Assembly: GCA_036365515.1 (NCBI GenBank)
Contig: CM070877.1
Coordinates: forward strand, 65,670,522-65,734,521
Direction of reading: 5' to 3'
DNA from: Torymus aiolomorphi
Taxonomy: Eukaryota > Arthropoda > Insecta > Hymenoptera > Torymidae
Length of the DNA: 64,000 nt
The position numbers and the translations under genes are program-made. Numbering within the stretch: position 1 is the first letter of the stretch; every line of letters starts with the position of its first letter. The notes beneath the pieces were generated by a model. That model searched no databases. It saw nothing but the letters and a program-made list of their open reading frames with translations, and was not told the origin of the DNA. Positions 10,390 to 20,480 of the stretch are shown here, piece by piece.

Positions 10390-11150
10390 CCCATGAGGCT
10401 TAGTCTCCTTACCAAACGTAAGTATTTCATATAATTACTTTTGATTTTCAGCTTATTAATATACAATCCTTACAGCTTATTGATCTATAGTTTAACTTAT
10501 AATGATTCAGTTTTTCTCTTCATTATATTAATGTAACTTAAAGTTTTCGATTATAATAACTTCGTCTTTTCAACGTATTAACATATATAATTTTCAATTC
10601 TCTAATACTTTATCATTTATAGTTCTATAAAATTAAATTTTTTTTTTAATGCTTTGCTATTAGTTTATAATACTTGAACATTTTTTAGATACATCTCATT
10701 ATTTCAAGTTGACAAGTGCTACTGAGCTTTGAGAGTATTTTTTCGTTACCGTCTGAAAATAGCTTGAAAGATTTTCATCTAATATACCGATAGTTGCTGC
10801 AGAAGTCTATCTTTTCACTAGTTAAGTTCAAAACGAATTGGTAAGTTAATATAAATTAATTTAAACCTTTTTTTTTTCTCAAGTTCATTATTCTTTTTCC
10901 ACTTAAATTTTTTCAATATTTCACAAATATTCCTTTTCAATTAAGTGTTTATTTTATTTAAAATTTTTTATTTAAATGTATAATACTAGAACTTAGCAAA
11001 CTATAATTAACTTTGATTATACAAAATCATTGATTATTTTAATTTCTCTTCACCTTTTTTTTTTATCGATAATTATTTAAAATGATAACATAATTTTTTA
11101 ATTTTCAGAATACACTTACGAAAAAAAAGTCTTTTTTTTAATTTGAAAAA

Positions 11151-14100
11151 ATGGATGAAGTTAAAGATCTTTGTCAGGAACATGTGAAAATTTTTGAAGA
11201 GGTGGAAAATATTTTAATATATAAATCTATGGATTCCGAAGTTATTGAACAATGGGTAGAACAATGTGTTTTATCATTAGATAGTCTTCGGGAATTATTA
11301 AGAAAAAGAACGCTGACAACAGCTCAAAAACAATCTATTTTATACGCCATAGCAAGGATTGAGAGTATCAAAGCAAAGCTTGATGCTATAGGAAAAACTG
11401 GTTATGGAATAGTACCAGATTTAAAAACGGATGAAATCGAGCATCGAGTTCGTTGGATTAATATTGAAAGTGCTTTTAATAAAAGGGTGAGAACTAGTAT
11501 AATTGCAAATCTTGTACATATAGATATATCAACCTTTTTAAAGGACGCCTCAGTATTGTTCTGCCAACAAGTGAAGAAAATTTTGAAAGATATTCGATGT
11601 GCCATGAAAATTAACACTGTACTATCTTGTTCATTCAAGAAACTTTCTTCTGATGTAAATGAAGATTCACAGGAAAGTATTGAAACGAAACATTTCAATA
11701 CGCCAAACGCTGAAGTGGTTTTAGGTACATCTTTAAGTGAATGGTTTGATAATCATGTTTTAAATAAACTTTTGGCTGAGGTAGAAGAATTTCAAGAAAA
11801 AGATTCTGGATGGACTTTAAATTCTATTATTAATATTCAAATTAATATGAATAAGTTCAATCCATTGCGCAGTGGTAATTCATATTTACCTTTACCACCA
11901 TTTTTAGATAAAAAAAATGCCTGCATTAATATTCAAAACAAAGATAATCAATGCTTTAAATGGGCAATATTATCTGCTTTGTATCCAGTAAACCGTAAAA
12001 ATCATCCTAACAGGGTTAGCAATTATCTTCAGTATGAAAATAATTTAAATATGACAGGTATAGAATTCCCTGTTACGATAAAAAAAATTTTCAAGTTTGA
12101 AAAACAAAACCCTTTAATATCGGTTAATGTCTTCGGATTGCATGAGAAAAATGTGATTCCCTTTTATTTGACACATGAAAAAAAGAAAATCATGTAAATC
12201 TTCTTTTATTAGAAAAAACAATTAAGGGACAGCTGAAATCACATTACATATATATAAAAAATTTATCACGTCTAGTAGGAGGAAGTTTATCACATAGAAA
12301 AAAGAAGCGATATATATGTGATAGATGTTTAAATTTTTTCTTTAATGAAAATAATTTAAAAGAGCATGAAAGAATATGTAAGAATATTAATGATTGCAAG
12401 GTGAAACTTCCTATAAAAGGTAAAGATATCATCTATTTTAAAAATTTTAATTATAAAGAAAGATTACCATTCACAATATATGCAGATTGTGAATGTCTGT
12501 TAAAGCCTGTACTAGAAAACCAGGAAGATGAAGGTTTGGCTAATACTTTATCGTTTCAAAAACATGAAATGTTTAGTATAGGATATTATTTGAAGTGCAG
12601 TTTTGATGACTCTTTATCTGAATATAGATTTTATCGTGGGGTTAAACCAGCTATGTGGTTTGCTAGTGAATTGAAGGTAATACATGACCGTATTACTAAT
12701 TTATATACAAACCCACGATCTATGCCAATTTTAACACCGATAGAAATGATTAATTATTTCAATTCAAAAATTTGTCACATTTGTAACAAATTATTAGAAA
12801 ACAGTGATAAGGTAAGAGATCATTGTCATCTCTCAGGAAAATATCGCGGTTCTGCTCATGCTAACTGTAATTTGAATTATCAAGATTCAAGAACGATTCC
12901 TGTGATATTTCATAACTTAAGTGGTTATGATGCTCACTTTATAATTAATGATATATCGAATTATATGAAAGGTGATGTTGATTTACTTCCATTGACTAAG
13001 GAGAAGTATATTTCTTTTACAAAACATGTTGAGAAAAGTGATATTAAATTTCGCTTTGTAGATTCATTTAGATTTATGCCATCTTCTTTAGAAAAATTAG
13101 CTTCATATTTAAGTGAATATAAAATTGTTTCAAAGGAGTTTTCATCTTTAGAAAAAGAAAAAATCAGTCTTTTAACGAAGAAAGGCGTTCTGCCTTACGA
13201 GTACCTGGATTCGTGGGAAAAGTTGGATGAAACTGAGTTACCTGAAAAAACAAAATTTTTCAGTGTGCTAAATGGTTCAACCATATCTGATGAAGATTAT
13301 GAACATGCACAAAAAGTATGGAATACCTTTAGTATTCATACCCTTGGAGAATATTCAGATCTTTATATGAAGACAGATGTTTTATTATTAGCTGATGTTT
13401 TTGAAAATTTTCGTGATCAAAGTATAAACGTATATGGTTTAGATCCAGCTCATTATTATACTACTCCAGGATTTGCATGGGATGCAATGCTAAAGTATAC
13501 TGGCATACAATTAAAATTATTAACTGATATAGATATGATTTTATTCATAGAAAGAGGTATAAGAGGTGGATTAAGTCAGTGCTCTCATCGCTACGCAGCT
13601 GCAAATCATAAATATATGACTGAAAATTATGATAAAAATAAAGAAAATACATATCTAATATATTTAGATGCTAATAATTTATATGGTTGGGCAATGACTC
13701 AATGTCTCCCTTATGATTCCTTTGAGTGGATAGACGACTGTGAAAATTTAGATTTTTTCATAGATGATGATGCACCTTACGGGTACATTTTAGAAGTAGA
13801 TTTAGAATATCCTTCAGAAATACATGACATTCATAACGACTTACCTTTTTGTCCTGAGCAAGCAAAACCACCGGGATCAAAACAGGAAAAACTTTTGGCT
13901 ACACTTTCGTATAAAAAAATTATGTTATACACTATCGATCACTTAAACAAGCTGTCAAAAATGGACTTCAGCTTGTTAAAATTCATAAAGTATTGAAATT
14001 TAAACAATCTCCATGGCTTAAGTCTTACATCAATTTAAATAGTAATATGAGGGCGTTAGCAAGAACTGATTTTGAAAAAAACTTTTTCAAATTGATGAAT

Positions 14101-14878
14101 AATGCTGTATATGGTAAAACTATGGAGAATGTAAGAAAACGTGTTGATGTCAAGCTATCAACTAAATGGGCTGGAAGGTATGGCGTAGAAGCACAAATAT
14201 CAAGTCCCCTTTTTCATAGTATTAGTATTTTTGATGAAAATTTAGTAGCTATCCAGCTTAAAAAAGTTGAAGTTTTGTTAGATAAACCAATTTACGTTGG
14301 ACTTTCAGTTTTAGACATTTCTAAAACTCTGATTTATGATTTTCATTATAGTTATATGAAAAAAATGTATAAAGAAAATTGTAAGCTTCTTTATACAGAC
14401 ACAGACAGCTTGATTTATGCTGTTGAATGTGATGATTTTTATGCTGATATGAAAAAAATCTCTCAAAGTTTGATACTTCAGACTATCCCAGTGAAAACAT
14501 CTTTAATATGCCTCATGCAAATAAAAAAATTGTTGGTCTTATGAAAGATGAGTGTAATGGTCAGATTCTTACAGAATTCGTTGGCTTAAGAAGTAAAATG
14601 TACAGTACTCGCGTTTATGGTCAAGATCATATGAAAAAAATAAAAGGTATTAAGGTTTCAGTTGTTAAAAAACTATAAAGTTTGATGATTTTGTAGATTG
14701 TTTGCAAAATTTATCTATTAAAAAACGACAACAGTATTCCATAAGATCCCGACTCCATAATGTAGAAACTATAAAGCAGTTAAAGATTGCCTTAAGTCCA
14801 TATGATGATAAAAGATATGTTCAAGACAATAATATAGATACTTTAGCATGGGGTCATTATAAAATAAATAATAAGTGA
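11151..14878 (+). CDS. polB: Polinton protein-primed family B DNA polymerase, frame broken in four places
   Basis: Four frames joined in one order make up the element's replicative polymerase. 11151-12197 holds the N-terminal domain, including [10 protein letters not shown] and the Cys block [16 protein letters not shown]. Next comes a C2HC finger (CDRC...H...C, about 12320-12380). 12401-13996 carries the 3'-5' exonuclease motifs ([26 protein letters not shown]) and polymerase motif A ([12 protein letters not shown]). 13993-14544 has motif B ([17 protein letters not shown]) and motif C (YTDTDS). A further frame reaches [11 protein letters not shown] and a stop at 14876-14878. The shifts fall near 12180, 13915, 14455 and 14668, each at a run of A and each consistent with one missing base. 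All catalytic residues remain, so sequencing error or recent decay are both possible. Confidence 0.93.
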
Positions 14879-14962
14879 GTATATTTTTTTGTATAATAGT
14901 AATTTATATATTAATTTATAGTAAATATTCTACATATGTAATATAGAAATTTATTATTTTAG
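14875..14962 (+). other. Candidate 88-nt intron joining polB to the PPP1R15-like ORF
   Basis: Donor ATAA/GTGAGTAT overlaps the polB stop codon, and acceptor TTATTATTTTAG/GTGTCC precedes the next ORF. Removal keeps the reading frame open across the junction. Without splicing, PolB ends at 14878. Confidence 0.45.
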
Positions 14963-14969
14963 GTGTCCA

Positions 14970-15176
14970 ATGCGTGTTAAAAAGAATGTACATTTTGATG
15001 AAAAGCTAACTGTTCATGTAATGCATGCGTGGAGGTTTGCATATCATAAGGCTCGGTGTGGAGAATGGGAACAAATTGCTCGTGACAGAGAACGTTTTAG
15101 GAGAAGAATTGATAAAGTTAATGAAATTGTGCATCCAATTCTTGTAAAAAAATGTAAGGAAATAGGTATTAAATAA
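14970..15176 (+). CDS. PPP1R15/GADD34/ICP34.5-like PP1-binding protein
   Basis: A 68-residue protein that is almost entirely one recognisable domain. Residues 5-9 (K-N-V-H-F) form an RVxF-type protein phosphatase 1 docking motif. Residues 20-29 (AWRFAYHKAR) and 31-47 (GEWEQIARDRERFRRRI) match the conserved W-E-x-x-A-R-D-R-x-R-F-x-x-R-I core of PPP1R15A/B, Drosophila PPP1R15 and herpesvirus ICP34.5. In those proteins this region brings PP1 (with G-actin) to phosphorylated eIF2alpha and restores translation. It starts 92 bp after the polB stop and ends at the convergent integrase gene. A short poly(A)-signal-like TTAAATAAAA overlaps its stop. The role here, reversing host eIF2alpha phosphorylation, is inferred from the domain. 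The start is the first ATG; splicing from polB is an alternative. Confidence 0.85.
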   Translation: MRVKKNVHFDEKLTVHVMHAWRFAYHKARCGEWEQIARDRERFRRRIDKVNEIVHPILVKKCKEIGIK

Positions 15177-15219
15177 AAACAATTAGTTCATCTTATTTAC
15201 AATTTTATTTATTCATAAA

Positions 15220-16148
15220 TCACTTTTTTTTTATCCAACTATTATGAGACTTATCAAAACCTAACCATTTTACATAAATTTTATCGCCATGTTTTTTTAT
15301 AATTTTTTCTACTAAGTAAATATCAGGATATTTAGTCTTCATAAGTTCTTCTTCATAGAATCCGCCAGCGATTGGTTTATCTTGATAATCTTTCAAATGA
15401 TATGTAAATGGTGATGTAGGTAATACTTTATTTATTGTAAAAATTTCTGTAGACCAGTTTGGTGTATATCCTTTCTCGAAAACAGTTTTATTTTTACTTA
15501 TTCGAACTTTATCACCAAGTTTAAATTTTGCACGCCTACAAGGACGTTTAGAGGTTTTCTGATGAATGCATAAACGATTATAAACTTTATTAACTGTTGT
15601 AGAATTAACATCTGCGGGCTTCATACCAATCGTTCGGTGCTTAGTATTATTATACTGTAAAGTTAGGTCTTGCAAAATATCTATCCATTTATAACTGCCT
15701 TGTAAACTAAAGTTTTTCCACATTTTGTTTTTTAATGTACGATTAAAACGTTCACAAATTGAGGCTTTGAGTTTGCTATAGGATGAATATAGATTTATAT
15801 TATATTTTAGCATTAAACTTTCAAATTCTTTATTATAAAATTCTTTTCCTCGATCAGTTTGTAAATTTTTAGGTATTCGTCCTTTTTTTAATATAAATTT
15901 CATAGCTTCAGATACATTTTTTCCAGTTTTACTTTTCACTGGTACCGTCCAACCAACTTAGAAAACACATCAATGACAGTAAGAAGATACTTGTAACCTT
16001 TGTTTTTATGTGCATACGGTATCATTTCCACAAGATCAGCTTGCCATGTTTCATCTAGATCTCGTATATCATATTTTCGACGTGTGTAATTACGACGAGC
16101 AGGTTTGTGTAATTCTTCTACTATATCTTTTTTATTTTCCATCATCAA
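15220..16148 (-). CDS. Polinton integrase (rve superfamily) with C-terminal chromodomain, one frameshift
   Basis: Two overlapping frames. 15936-16148 supplies the start and the first catalytic Asp (WQADLVEM, D38). 15220-15939 supplies the second Asp (LQTDRGKEF) and the Glu (ICERFNRTLKNKMW), with 33 residues between them. An SH3-like stretch (FKLGDKVRISKNK) follows, then a chromodomain (DIYLVEKIIKKHGDKIYVKWLGF...HNSWI). The protein inserts the element into host DNA and makes the 6-bp duplication; the chromodomain may direct target choice. The frame breaks at about 15938, between the two catalytic Asp residues. It is convergent with polB and the PPP1R15-like gene. Confidence 0.93.
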
Positions 16149-16151
16149 AGG

Positions 16152-16490
16152 TTATGAGTTACTTTTACGTATGGTTGCTATTTCAAATTCCAATTTTCTC
16201 AATTTATCATCTATTTCATCTCTATGGATGTCAACAATATCATCTAAATTTTTAAGCTCAGTTCTTAAGTGTGCTGTTGACTGATACACTTTTTGTACTT
16301 CTGCTTGTACAATACGTTCGAGAGTAATCAAATTTACAGCATCATTCTTATCGTTAGGAGCTGCGACATTACATAATCTTTTATTTTCTATATCATACTG
16401 TCCATCAACAGTAAATTTGTATCCAATTCCTTGAGGTCCGCGACTAGCTTCTATTCGTTCTAAATGACGTCCGAACAGATCCACACTCAT
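16152..16490 (-). CDS. Small fibre-like/coiled-coil Polinton protein
   Basis: A 112-residue intact frame. The N-terminus has a collagen-like turn (SRGPQGIGYKFTVDGQYDIENKRLCNV). The C-terminal half (about residues 55-108) is a heptad-rich, charged coiled coil. I know similar short proteins from arthropod Polintons, where a trimeric fibre or structural role is plausible but unproven. It ends 4 bp before the integrase start codon on the same strand, so it is probably co-transcribed. Confidence 0.6.
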   Translation of the reverse strand: MSVDLFGRHLERIEASRGPQGIGYKFTVDGQYDIENKRLCNVAAPNDKNDAVNLITLERIVQAEVQKVYQSTAHLRTELKNLDDIVDIHRDEIDDKLRKLEFEIATIRKSNS

Positions 16491-16525
16491 ATTTACACTG
16501 AAATAAAATTTTGTGCGACACTCTT

Positions 16526-17453
16526 TTAATATATAATTTTTGCTTCCCGAAGTTCTTCAATAATAGATTGAATTTCATTTACGTGATTTTCATTACCAGC
16601 TGAAACTTCAGCTATCAGAAGTCTAAGACGTTCTACAAGTTCATTTGGATCATCCCAGTATATATAATCAGTATTCGTATATTTACGAGCTATTTTATAA
16701 GACTGTAGTAAACCTTCACCTGTCTTTAAGTTAGGGTTTAATATGAGTTTTGAAATATAGTCATTATATTTTTAGACGACTGTTGACGAAAAGATTCATT
16801 TGGTTTATAATATTTTTTACATGCATTAGTGTTATTTAAAATCTCTTCATAGTTTAGGTCTTTAACAGTAATAACTTTATCATTGGGTTGTTTCATAAAC
16901 AATAATTCAATGAGTCCTGGATTTTGTTCATATTTTTTATCGCCTATAGTAATATTATTATCTTCAAAGTATATACGTGTGTCACCAATTTTGTAGGTAT
17001 CGTCATGCATTTTACGTACACCATAAACTGTATCTAATGAACTCATTTTTCCTTTATTTAATAAATCAATATATTCTGTTACTTCATCTTTCTTTTTAAT
17101 TGTTACATCATTCTGATCTTCTTCACTATCTAAATCAGCTGTCTCAAAAGAACTTGCAGTATTTTCATCCTCATCGTTTTGATCGTGATTTTCATAGAAT
17201 CTTTGTTCTTCCTTTTCTTCTTTCTTAATTCTATCAACTTTATCTTTTTCTTCACCTTATTTTTCTCCTTATTTTTCACGTTTTCATTCTCAACTAATTT
17301 ATTTAAAGGTTCTATAATTGGCTTGTATGATTCATTAAAAGCTTTTTCACTGTCTATTTTATATGATTTTATTGAATCATATTTACGTTTTATTGCGTTC
17401 CGAGCTTTCTCCACTTCACGTAGAATGGATATTTGATTATTAAAGTCAGACAT
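16526..17453 (-). CDS. Conserved Polinton protein of unknown function (DUF8207-like), frame broken
   Basis: Three segments form one gene of about 300 codons. The N-terminal part (17453 to about 17260) begins MSDFNNQISILREVEKARNA and is a charged helical region. The middle (17046-16738) carries the family core 'DTVYGVRKMHDDTYKIGDT' and 'PGLIELLFMKQPND', which I associate with the DUF8207 group. A C-terminal part (about 16740-16526) is a Glu/Leu-rich helix. Frames shift near 17260 and 16755, both at or near T-runs. Its place between the packaging ATPase and the fibre-like gene suggests a virion or packaging role, but no biochemical function is known to me. Confidence 0.65.
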
Positions 17454-17491
17454 GTTAACGATTCAACACTTCGTAAATAAATGATCTATTT

Positions 17492-18196
17492 TTAGCTTGA
17501 TTGTATATTTATGACAAATTGATCAAATCCTTTTCGGTATCGACCATTATTTACAACATTATCTTTATTGATAACAAGAAAACTATGATTAGTCTCACAA
17601 CAAGATGAGCAAATATCTTTAAATCTTTTGTACGTCATATCTGTATTTACGTGATCGTTGTAAATATGTTTTAAATTCATATCATCTTGTCGAAATATAA
17701 CTAATAGATTAACATTATCACGTACTAAATGTTTAGGAACTTGTGCATACGATTGACATAAATAAAAGCAATCAACATTTTTATGTCTACCCATACAATA
17801 GAATGATTTAACATTATTTTGTTTTTCACATGCTATATCATCAAATATGAAAATAGAATTATTTTGAGCTTCGTCAGGTGAAACAACTAGATCATGTTCG
17901 CTGAAAGATAAATATTTGATTCCTTCAATAGGTTCAATAAGCTTTTCAAGGAACCGGTATTTTGATTGATTTAAAGACTTTGAATAGATATAGATATTTT
18001 CAAACTTTAGACCATTTGGGTGTATAAGTAAAGAAAGTAGAGCATTTGTTTTACCACAATTTGATGGTCCACAAAATACAGCACGAATACTGTTTGGAAA
18101 TAAATCACCGTGACGTTTATAAGATATTTTATTTGGTTCGGTTAAACTATCAAAATTGATAACTGGTAATTTAATTTGGTTTTCTTTAACATCCAT
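17492..18196 (-). CDS. DNA-packaging ATPase (FtsK/HerA, A32-like)
   Basis: A 234-residue intact frame. Walker A is GPSNCGKTN at residues 43-51 and Walker B is IFIFDD at 115-120. 'CQSYAQVPKHLVRDNVNLLVIF' downstream matches the sensor region of A32-type packaging ATPases of Polintons, virophages and large DNA viruses. In these systems the ATPase pumps DNA into the preformed capsid. It is divergent from the PLA2-domain gene, with 94 bp between start codons. This is one of the few long Polinton genes here without a frameshift. Confidence 0.93.
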   Translation of the reverse strand: MDVKENQIKLPVINFDSLTEPNKISYKRHGDLFPNSIRAVFCGPSNCGKTNALLSLLIHPNGLKFENIYIYSKSLNQSKYRFLEKLIEPIEGIKYLSFSEHDLVVSPDEAQNNSIFIFDDIACEKQNNVKSFYCMGRHKNVDCFYLCQSYAQVPKHLVRDNVNLLVIFRQDDMNLKHIYNDHVNTDMTYKRFKDICSSCCETNHSFLVINKDNVVNNGRYRKGFDQFVINIQSS

Positions 18197-18233
18197 CTTG
18201 TTTTAAAACTTGATTACGACTGATGAAAACTTC

Positions 18234-18268
18234 TATAAAAGCATATACTTATAGTTTTCTCCTCATTC
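18234..18268 (+). promoter_or_regulatory. Candidate promoter of the PLA2-domain gene
   Basis: TATAAAAG at 18234-18241 lies about 31 bp upstream of TCATTC (18263-18268), an initiator-like motif. The ATG follows at 18291. It lies in the short divergent gap with the ATPase gene. Confidence 0.55.
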
Positions 18269-18290
18269 ATAAAAAGACTATCATCGAGTA

Positions 18291-19078
18291 ATGATTATTC
18301 ATAAAGGCTCAGGACTAGTTAATAATTTGATAAATAAACTACTTGAACTTCATTTTCCTGGTTATCAATACTGTGGACCAGGTACAAAGTTATCTAAAAG
18401 ATTAGCTCGCGGTGATCCAGGCATTAATCCACTTGATACTGCATGCAAGGAACACGATATAGCTTATTCAAAAAATCGCGAAAACATTAAGGCAAGAAAC
18501 TCAGCAGATCAAGTTTTAGCAGAAAAGGCGTGGGAAAGAGTGAAGTCTAAAAACGCTAGTTTTGGAGAAAAAGCTGCGGCTTACGCTATTACTAACATCA
18601 TGAAAGTAAAAAATAAGTTGGGTATGGGACAAAGAAAGAGTAAAACAAAAAGATTAAGAAAAAAAATGGTTGGGCTTAAACGTTTAATTAAGTCTACTGC
18701 TAAATCTCTCAGTCCTAGTACAGATTCACAATCTGTAATCAAATCAGCCCTTATGACCGCACGCAAACATGTAAAAAGAGCAGGAGGAAAAAAATATGTT
18801 AAAGTTCCCCGTATATTACCTGTATCGAAACATGGTGGCTTTCTCCCTGCTCTGGTTCCATTGTTTGCAGGTCTTAGTGCTTTAGGATCACTAGCAGGGG
18901 AGCTGCTGGCATTGCTCAAGCTATCAATCGAGCGAATGCTGCTAAAAGACAGATGGAAGAACAGCAAAGACATAATAAGAAAGTTGAAGAATTAGCCCTT
19001 GGAAAAGGATTATATTTAAAACCCTATGCAAAGGGTTATGGTATCTGTTTCAAGCAATTAAAAAAAGTGAAAAAGTAA
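18291..19078 (+). CDS. PLA2-domain minor capsid-type protein, frameshifted near the C-terminus
   Basis: The first 60 residues contain the phospholipase A2 signature of parvovirus VP1-type enzymes: the calcium loop YCGPG at 27-31 and catalytic H-D at 55-56 in CKEHDIAY. A long basic region follows (RQKSK-rich, residues 113-175), then a Gly/Ala/Leu-rich segment (LPALVPLFAGLSALGSLAG) resembling a membrane-active peptide. In parvoviruses the PLA2 breaches endosomal membranes during entry; a similar role in a Polinton virion is inferred. The frame shifts at a G4 run near 18898. The first frame stops at 18995, whereas a more plausible Lys/Gln-rich tail in another frame ends at 19078. Confidence 0.85.
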
Positions 19079-19171
19079 AAAAAGTGATTAAGAAAAAAAA
19101 AGCTTGTTGAGACAGTAAGATTACCAAAACGGCCCTTAACTGACAACGATTTATTAAAATATGTAAAAATT

Positions 19172-19513
19172 ATGCAAATAAAAAATTTTAGAGGTGTATT
19201 TATGAGAAATGCATTACCATCAAATGGTTGCCTTTATAAAGAAAGTGCTATTATCAATCTTGATGATAAGGATGGACCTGGAACACATTGGGTAGCTTAT
19301 CGAAAAAATGGAAATAATGTTTTTTATTTTGATAGTTTTGGTGATTTGCGTCCGCCTCAAGATCTCATAAATTACTTAAAAGTGAAAGAAATAAAATACA
19401 ATTATGAAAGGTATCAACAATTCAATACTTATATTTGTGGACATCTTTGTTTGAAATTTTTATGTAATCAATTGAATTCAACTGAAAATTTCTATCTATA
19501 TAAGAAGAAATAA
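19172..19513 (+). CDS. Adenain-like cysteine protease
   Basis: A 113-residue frame with the catalytic layout of adenovirus-type C5 maturation proteases: His in GTHWVAYRK (H39), an acidic residue in FDSFGDLRPP (D54 or D58), and Gln/Cys in QQFNTYICGHLCLKF (Q83, C89). It would process capsid proteins during virion maturation. The open frame extends upstream of the chosen ATG to about 19103 without another start, and an A9 run lies there, so the true N-terminus may be lost to a frameshift. It follows the PLA2 gene by under 100 bp. Confidence 0.88.
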   Translation: MQIKNFRGVFMRNALPSNGCLYKESAIINLDDKDGPGTHWVAYRKNGNNVFYFDSFGDLRPPQDLINYLKVKEIKYNYERYQQFNTYICGHLCLKFLCNQLNSTENFYLYKKK

Positions 19514-19548
19514 TATTGAATGAAGTTAGTTCCACGTAAAGTATTTGG

Positions 19549-20235
19549 ATGTTTGAATGGTTTACTCTTAGTTTGTCAGGGACTTCGTCAGTTCTAGCAG
19601 CTGATTATTTCCCTCCGATTGAACTTGATCCCAAAAGAAAATATGTATTGGGATTAGTTGAACTGCTAACTTTTAATTCTATACCAAATATTGATATGAA
19701 CTGCAATAAATTTTATGTTGGTAAAAAGATAGTGGAGTTACCTACTGGTAGTTATGAAATAGATGATATTGAAAAAACGTTACAAAAAACTCTCGAACGC
19801 AAAGGAATAATAATTAGTATTAAGCCTAATAATAATACATTACGGAGTATTATTACTTGTAATCGTAAAATTGATTTTCAAGAGAATGATTCTATTGGTC
19901 AATTATTAGGATTTACAAAACGCCTTCTTGAACCTAATATAAGTCATGTGTCCGACATGCCAGTTACCATTCTTAAAGTGAACGCAGTACGTGTCGAATG
20001 TAATATAACAACTGGTGCATATATTAATCAAAATAAGGTTCATACTATTCACGAGTTTTTTCCGGCAGTGCCACCAGGATTTAAGATTATTGAAGTTCCA
20101 AAGCAAATAATATATTTACCGATCACTGTAAAAATTATCGACCATTTACAATTACGCATTGTTGATCAAAACGGTGACTTAGTAAATTTTCGAGGTGAAG
20201 TTATTACGATTCGCTTACATATCAAAACAGTTTGA
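19549..20235 (+). CDS. Penton-like minor capsid protein (single jelly roll)
   Basis: A 228-residue frame. The opening 'LSLSGTSSVLAADYFPPIEL' and 'KYVLGLVELLTFNSIPNID' match the start of Polinton minor capsid (penton) proteins. 'NSIGQLLGFT'-type text (here DSIGQLLGFTKRLLEP) lies in the middle, and the rest is predicted beta strand. It would form the fivefold vertices of an icosahedral capsid. It lies between the protease and the major capsid gene, the usual order. An in-frame extension upstream is possible; I used the first ATG. Confidence 0.87.
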   Translation: MFEWFTLSLSGTSSVLAADYFPPIELDPKRKYVLGLVELLTFNSIPNIDMNCNKFYVGKKIVELPTGSYEIDDIEKTLQKTLERKGIIISIKPNNNTLRSIITCNRKIDFQENDSIGQLLGFTKRLLEPNISHVSDMPVTILKVNAVRVECNITTGAYINQNKVHTIHEFFPAVPPGFKIIEVPKQIIYLPITVKIIDHLQLRIVDQNGDLVNFRGEVITIRLHIKTV

Positions 20236-20237
20236 TA

Positions 20238-20438
20238 ATGGGAATAGTTTACAACTCTAAGATTGGAAAAGGTTATATTAATACTCCAGTATGTCAGCAA
20301 GCGATCAGTCGACAACAAGTAACGAAACAGTTAACACGTCAAAACATTCAGTTTCTAAAAAGTCTAGGCTTAAAAATTATAAATCAAAAGAACAACGGAA
20401 ACGTAAAAAAAATACAGTCAAAAAAATTAAAAAAGTAA
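20238..20438 (+). CDS. Small basic Polinton protein
   Basis: A short frame beginning ATGGGAATAGTTTACAACTC, 2 bp after the penton stop, encoding about 66 residues. It contains 'QLTRQNIQFLKSLGLKI' and a Lys-rich tail. Similar short ORFs with an 'N-I-x-F-L-x-S-L-G' motif sit after penton genes in other Polintons as I recall. A second frame (20291-20488) overlaps it with a basic Ser/Lys composition, so the choice is uncertain. Confidence 0.5.
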   Translation: MGIVYNSKIGKGYINTPVCQQAISRQQVTKQLTRQNIQFLKSLGLKIINQKNNGNVKKIQSKKLKK

Positions 20439-20480
20439 CTTATATATTTATCTGCTGCTGTCATTTGAAACGAGAAGAAA

